From Methanobacteriota archaeon (lineage in GTDB: Archaea; Hydrothermarchaeota; Hydrothermarchaeia; Hydrothermarchaeales; JACRDW01), in the NCBI GenBank assembly GCA_016212785.1, contig JACRDW010000080.1, positions 1 to 14,946 of the forward strand: a stretch of DNA of 14,946 nucleotides, read 5' to 3'. The position numbers were made by a program, and so were the translations under genes. Shown piece by piece: positions 13,324 through 14,946 of this stretch; position 1 is the first letter of the stretch, and every line of letters starts with the position of its first letter. A model generated the notes under the pieces. The model was not told where the DNA came from. It saw only the letters and a program-made list of their open reading frames with translations, and searched no databases.

Positions 13324-14946
13324 ATGGACAAGGAGAATGCAAAGCGGGAGATAGGGCAGCTCGTTGAGAAATTTCGCAAAGTCCCTTCAGATGAGCTTGA
13401 TAGAAAGTCAGAGGAGCAGATAAAATTTGAGTATATAGAGCCTTTGCTCGAAGCACTTGGCTGGAGAAGGGAGGACATTGAAAAAGAGCAGAGGGTCCTG
13501 AAGGGAAGAGCTGATTATATTTTAAAAATAGGAAATCAGGAAGTTCTTGTAATCGAAGCCAAGAGAACAGGCGTACAACTTACAGAGGAAGAGGGAAGAC
13601 AGGCTGTTTCTTACGCTTACCACAGGAAAATCAAGTTCGCTGTTTTAACCAACTTCAAGCAAGTTCGCATTTATCACGCCTTATCGAACATTAAAAACAT
13701 CAACAAGAACCTGCTGAAAGACGGGGGAGGTTATCTCTGGATAAACTGCGAGAGTTTTGATGAAGATTTCAATAGACTATGGCTGCTTTCCCACGAGAGC
13801 TTTGAAAAAGGCGAGATAAACAAGCTTTTGTCTGCAAAGGATGAGCGATTATCAAAGCCAATTGACGAAAGTATCCTCGATGATTTACTGCAATACCGGG
13901 ACTGGCTTTCCAAGGATTTAAAGAAACTCCGGATGTATCTCTCTGAGCCGCAGATTGACGAAATCGTGCAGATTCTTATCGACAGACTAATTTTCATGCG
14001 CTCCGTTGAAGACCGAGGGTTAGAAGAAAAAGACTTTCTGCTGAACGTTGTAAAAGATTTTCAGCAGGGGCGCACCACAAAACGTCTCTGGGAACTTCTT
14101 AAAGACCAGTTCAGAATTTTTGACAAAACCTACAATTCAAAGCTTTTTGAGGAGGGACTGCTTGAGAAAGAAGGATTCTTCGACGAAGATACTCTGATAA
14201 AAGTGATAAAAGGGCTGTACTTTGGAACAAAAGGTCAGCAGGAGAGGTACCTGTTCGACGAAATCAGGGGGGACTTGCTTGGAAACATCTACGAGCAGTA
14301 TCTCGGCACGATATTGAAAGGAACTGAAAAGAGGGTAAAACTCGAGGAAGGCACAGGCAAAAGGAAGAAGATGGGCATCTATTACACGCCCTCCTACATC
14401 GTTGATTACATCGTCAAGAACACCGTCGGCGAATACATCAAAGACAAAACAATAGACGAGATACTGGGAGTAAGAATCCTCGACCCTGCCTGCGGCTCCG
14501 GAAGCTTTCTGATTCGGGCTTTCAGAGAAGTATGCGAAACCGTAGAAGGCAGACTGAAGAAAGGAGAGCGTTCGGATAAATGGCACACTTTCAAGGATTA
14601 CAAAGGGAGATTAAACTTGGGTCAGAAAATAACTATTTTGACAAACTGCATCTACGGCGTAGACCTAGACGAAAAAGCAGTCGAGCTTGCACAGCTAAAC
14701 CTCTTACTGCGCTTGCTGGAAGACGAAACTAGAGAGACAAAAAAGCGCCTTCTTCCGCCCATGAAAGACAACATAAAATGCGGGAACTCTCTCATTGATG
14801 ATTTGGCGGTTTCAGACAAAGCGTTCAACTGGCAGGCGCAGTTTTCCGAGATTTTCGGGCAGGGGGGATTTGATGTTGTGATTGGGAATCCGCCGTATGT
14901 GCGAGTAGATAGTCTAGCAGATAAAGATAAGGTATACTGGAAAAAA
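13324..14946 (+). CDS. Type IIG restriction-modification enzyme (Eco57I-like), 3' end cut by window
   Basis: A fused endonuclease and N6-adenine methyltransferase; 541 codons are present and the frame stays open to the end. The N-terminal nuclease has a PD-(D/E)xK site: Asp64 (GRADYIL), Glu78 and Lys80 (VIEAK), with a Gln94 (RQAVSYAY) as in HsdR-N-like domains. A helical linker covers about 150-300. The methyltransferase shows GIYYTP (351-356), the AdoMet-binding motif I DPACGSGSF (387-395), acidic YGVDLDEKAVELA (444-456), and the catalytic motif IV NPPY (522-525). The C-terminal rest of the methyltransferase and the target-recognition domain lie beyond the window. ATG 13324 has no Shine-Dalgarno, consistent with leaderless transcription. 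Such defence genes are often acquired laterally, but composition here does not look sharply different from its neighbours. Confidence 0.92.
   Translation, partial: MDKENAKREIGQLVEKFRKVPSDELDRKSEEQIKFEYIEPLLEALGWRREDIEKEQRVLKGRADYILKIGNQEVLVIEAKRTGVQLTEEEGRQAVSYAYHRKIKFAVLTNFKQVRIYHALSNIKNINKNLLKDGGGYLWINCESFDEDFNRLWLLSHESFEKGEINKLLSAKDERLSKPIDESILDDLLQYRDWLSKDLKKLRMYLSEPQIDEIVQILIDRLIFMRSVEDRGLEEKDFLLNVVKDFQQGRTTKRLWELLKDQFRIFDKTYNSKLFEEGLLEKEGFFDEDTLIKVIKGLYFGTKGQQERYLFDEIRGDLLGNIYEQYLGTILKGTEKRVKLEEGTGKRKKMGIYYTPSYIVDYIVKNTVGEYIKDKTIDEILGVRILDPACGSGSFLIRAFREVCETVEGRLKKGERSDKWHTFKDYKGRLNLGQKITILTNCIYGVDLDEKAVELAQLNLLLRLLEDETRETKKRLLPPMKDNIKCGNSLIDDLAVSDKAFNWQAQFSEIFGQGGFDVVIGNPPYVRVDSLADKDKVYWKK

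Noticed and set aside
1..14946. CRISPR arrays, tRNA/rRNA genes or insertion sequences
   Set aside because: No regularly spaced repeats, cloverleaf signatures, transposase motifs or terminal inverted repeats were recognised by eye.

Overview
The window looks like a chromosomal segment of an anaerobic euryarchaeon. Supporting signs are archaeal TATA boxes, a two-domain Cdc48/VAT ATPase, ribose-1,5-bisphosphate isomerase of the archaeal AMP/type III RuBisCO pathway, a Phr/HSR1-type heat-shock regulator, and a membrane-bound [NiFe] hydrogenase with a b-type cytochrome and hyp genes. The heat-shock arrangement recalls Archaeoglobus. ANME-1/Syntrophoarchaeia-like lineages would also fit. The species cannot be fixed from the sequence alone. 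Genes are tightly packed, and three convergent pairs meet with between 5 bp of spacing and 4 bp of overlap.

Region 1 (1-2859, + strand): a soluble three-PAS histidine kinase, then 17 bp later ribose-1,5-bisphosphate isomerase. Region 2 (2860-6823): a divergent heat-shock locus. Leftward run a Phr/HSR1-like ArsR-family regulator and an unrecognised coiled-coil protein. Rightward run the C-terminal remnant of an Hsp20 gene (no intact start, lost N-terminal half) and Cdc48. A GTAAC-N5-GTTAC palindrome sits between the two TATA-like elements. It strongly resembles the CTAAC-N5-GTTAG site described for HSR1 of Archaeoglobus fulgidus, whose operon is hsr1-hsp20-cdc48.

Region 3 (6829-10427, - strand): a hydrogenase operon in the order small subunit (Tat signal), cytochrome b, large subunit, maturation protease. 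The small subunit carries Asp in place of the first Cys of the usual CxxC for the proximal Fe-S cluster. Region 4 (10428-13323): a divergent promoter region, then hypC and hypD, a truncated hypA remnant, a 58-residue CxxC-x17-CxxC zinc-ribbon protein, and convergent hypE. hypB and hypF are not in the window. Region 5 (13324-14946): the first 541 codons of a type IIG (Eco57I-like) restriction-modification enzyme, running off the window and probably transcribed without a leader.

The two most unusual signals are: (1) two ORFs, the hydrogenase small subunit and the hypA remnant, that have ATT exactly where a start codon belongs, five bases after a GGTG Shine-Dalgarno core, the same spacing seen before the ATG of the large subunit and the GTG of hypE; and (2) the Asp-for-Cys change at the proximal cluster. 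There are no tRNA or rRNA genes, CRISPR arrays or insertion sequences that I can recognise.
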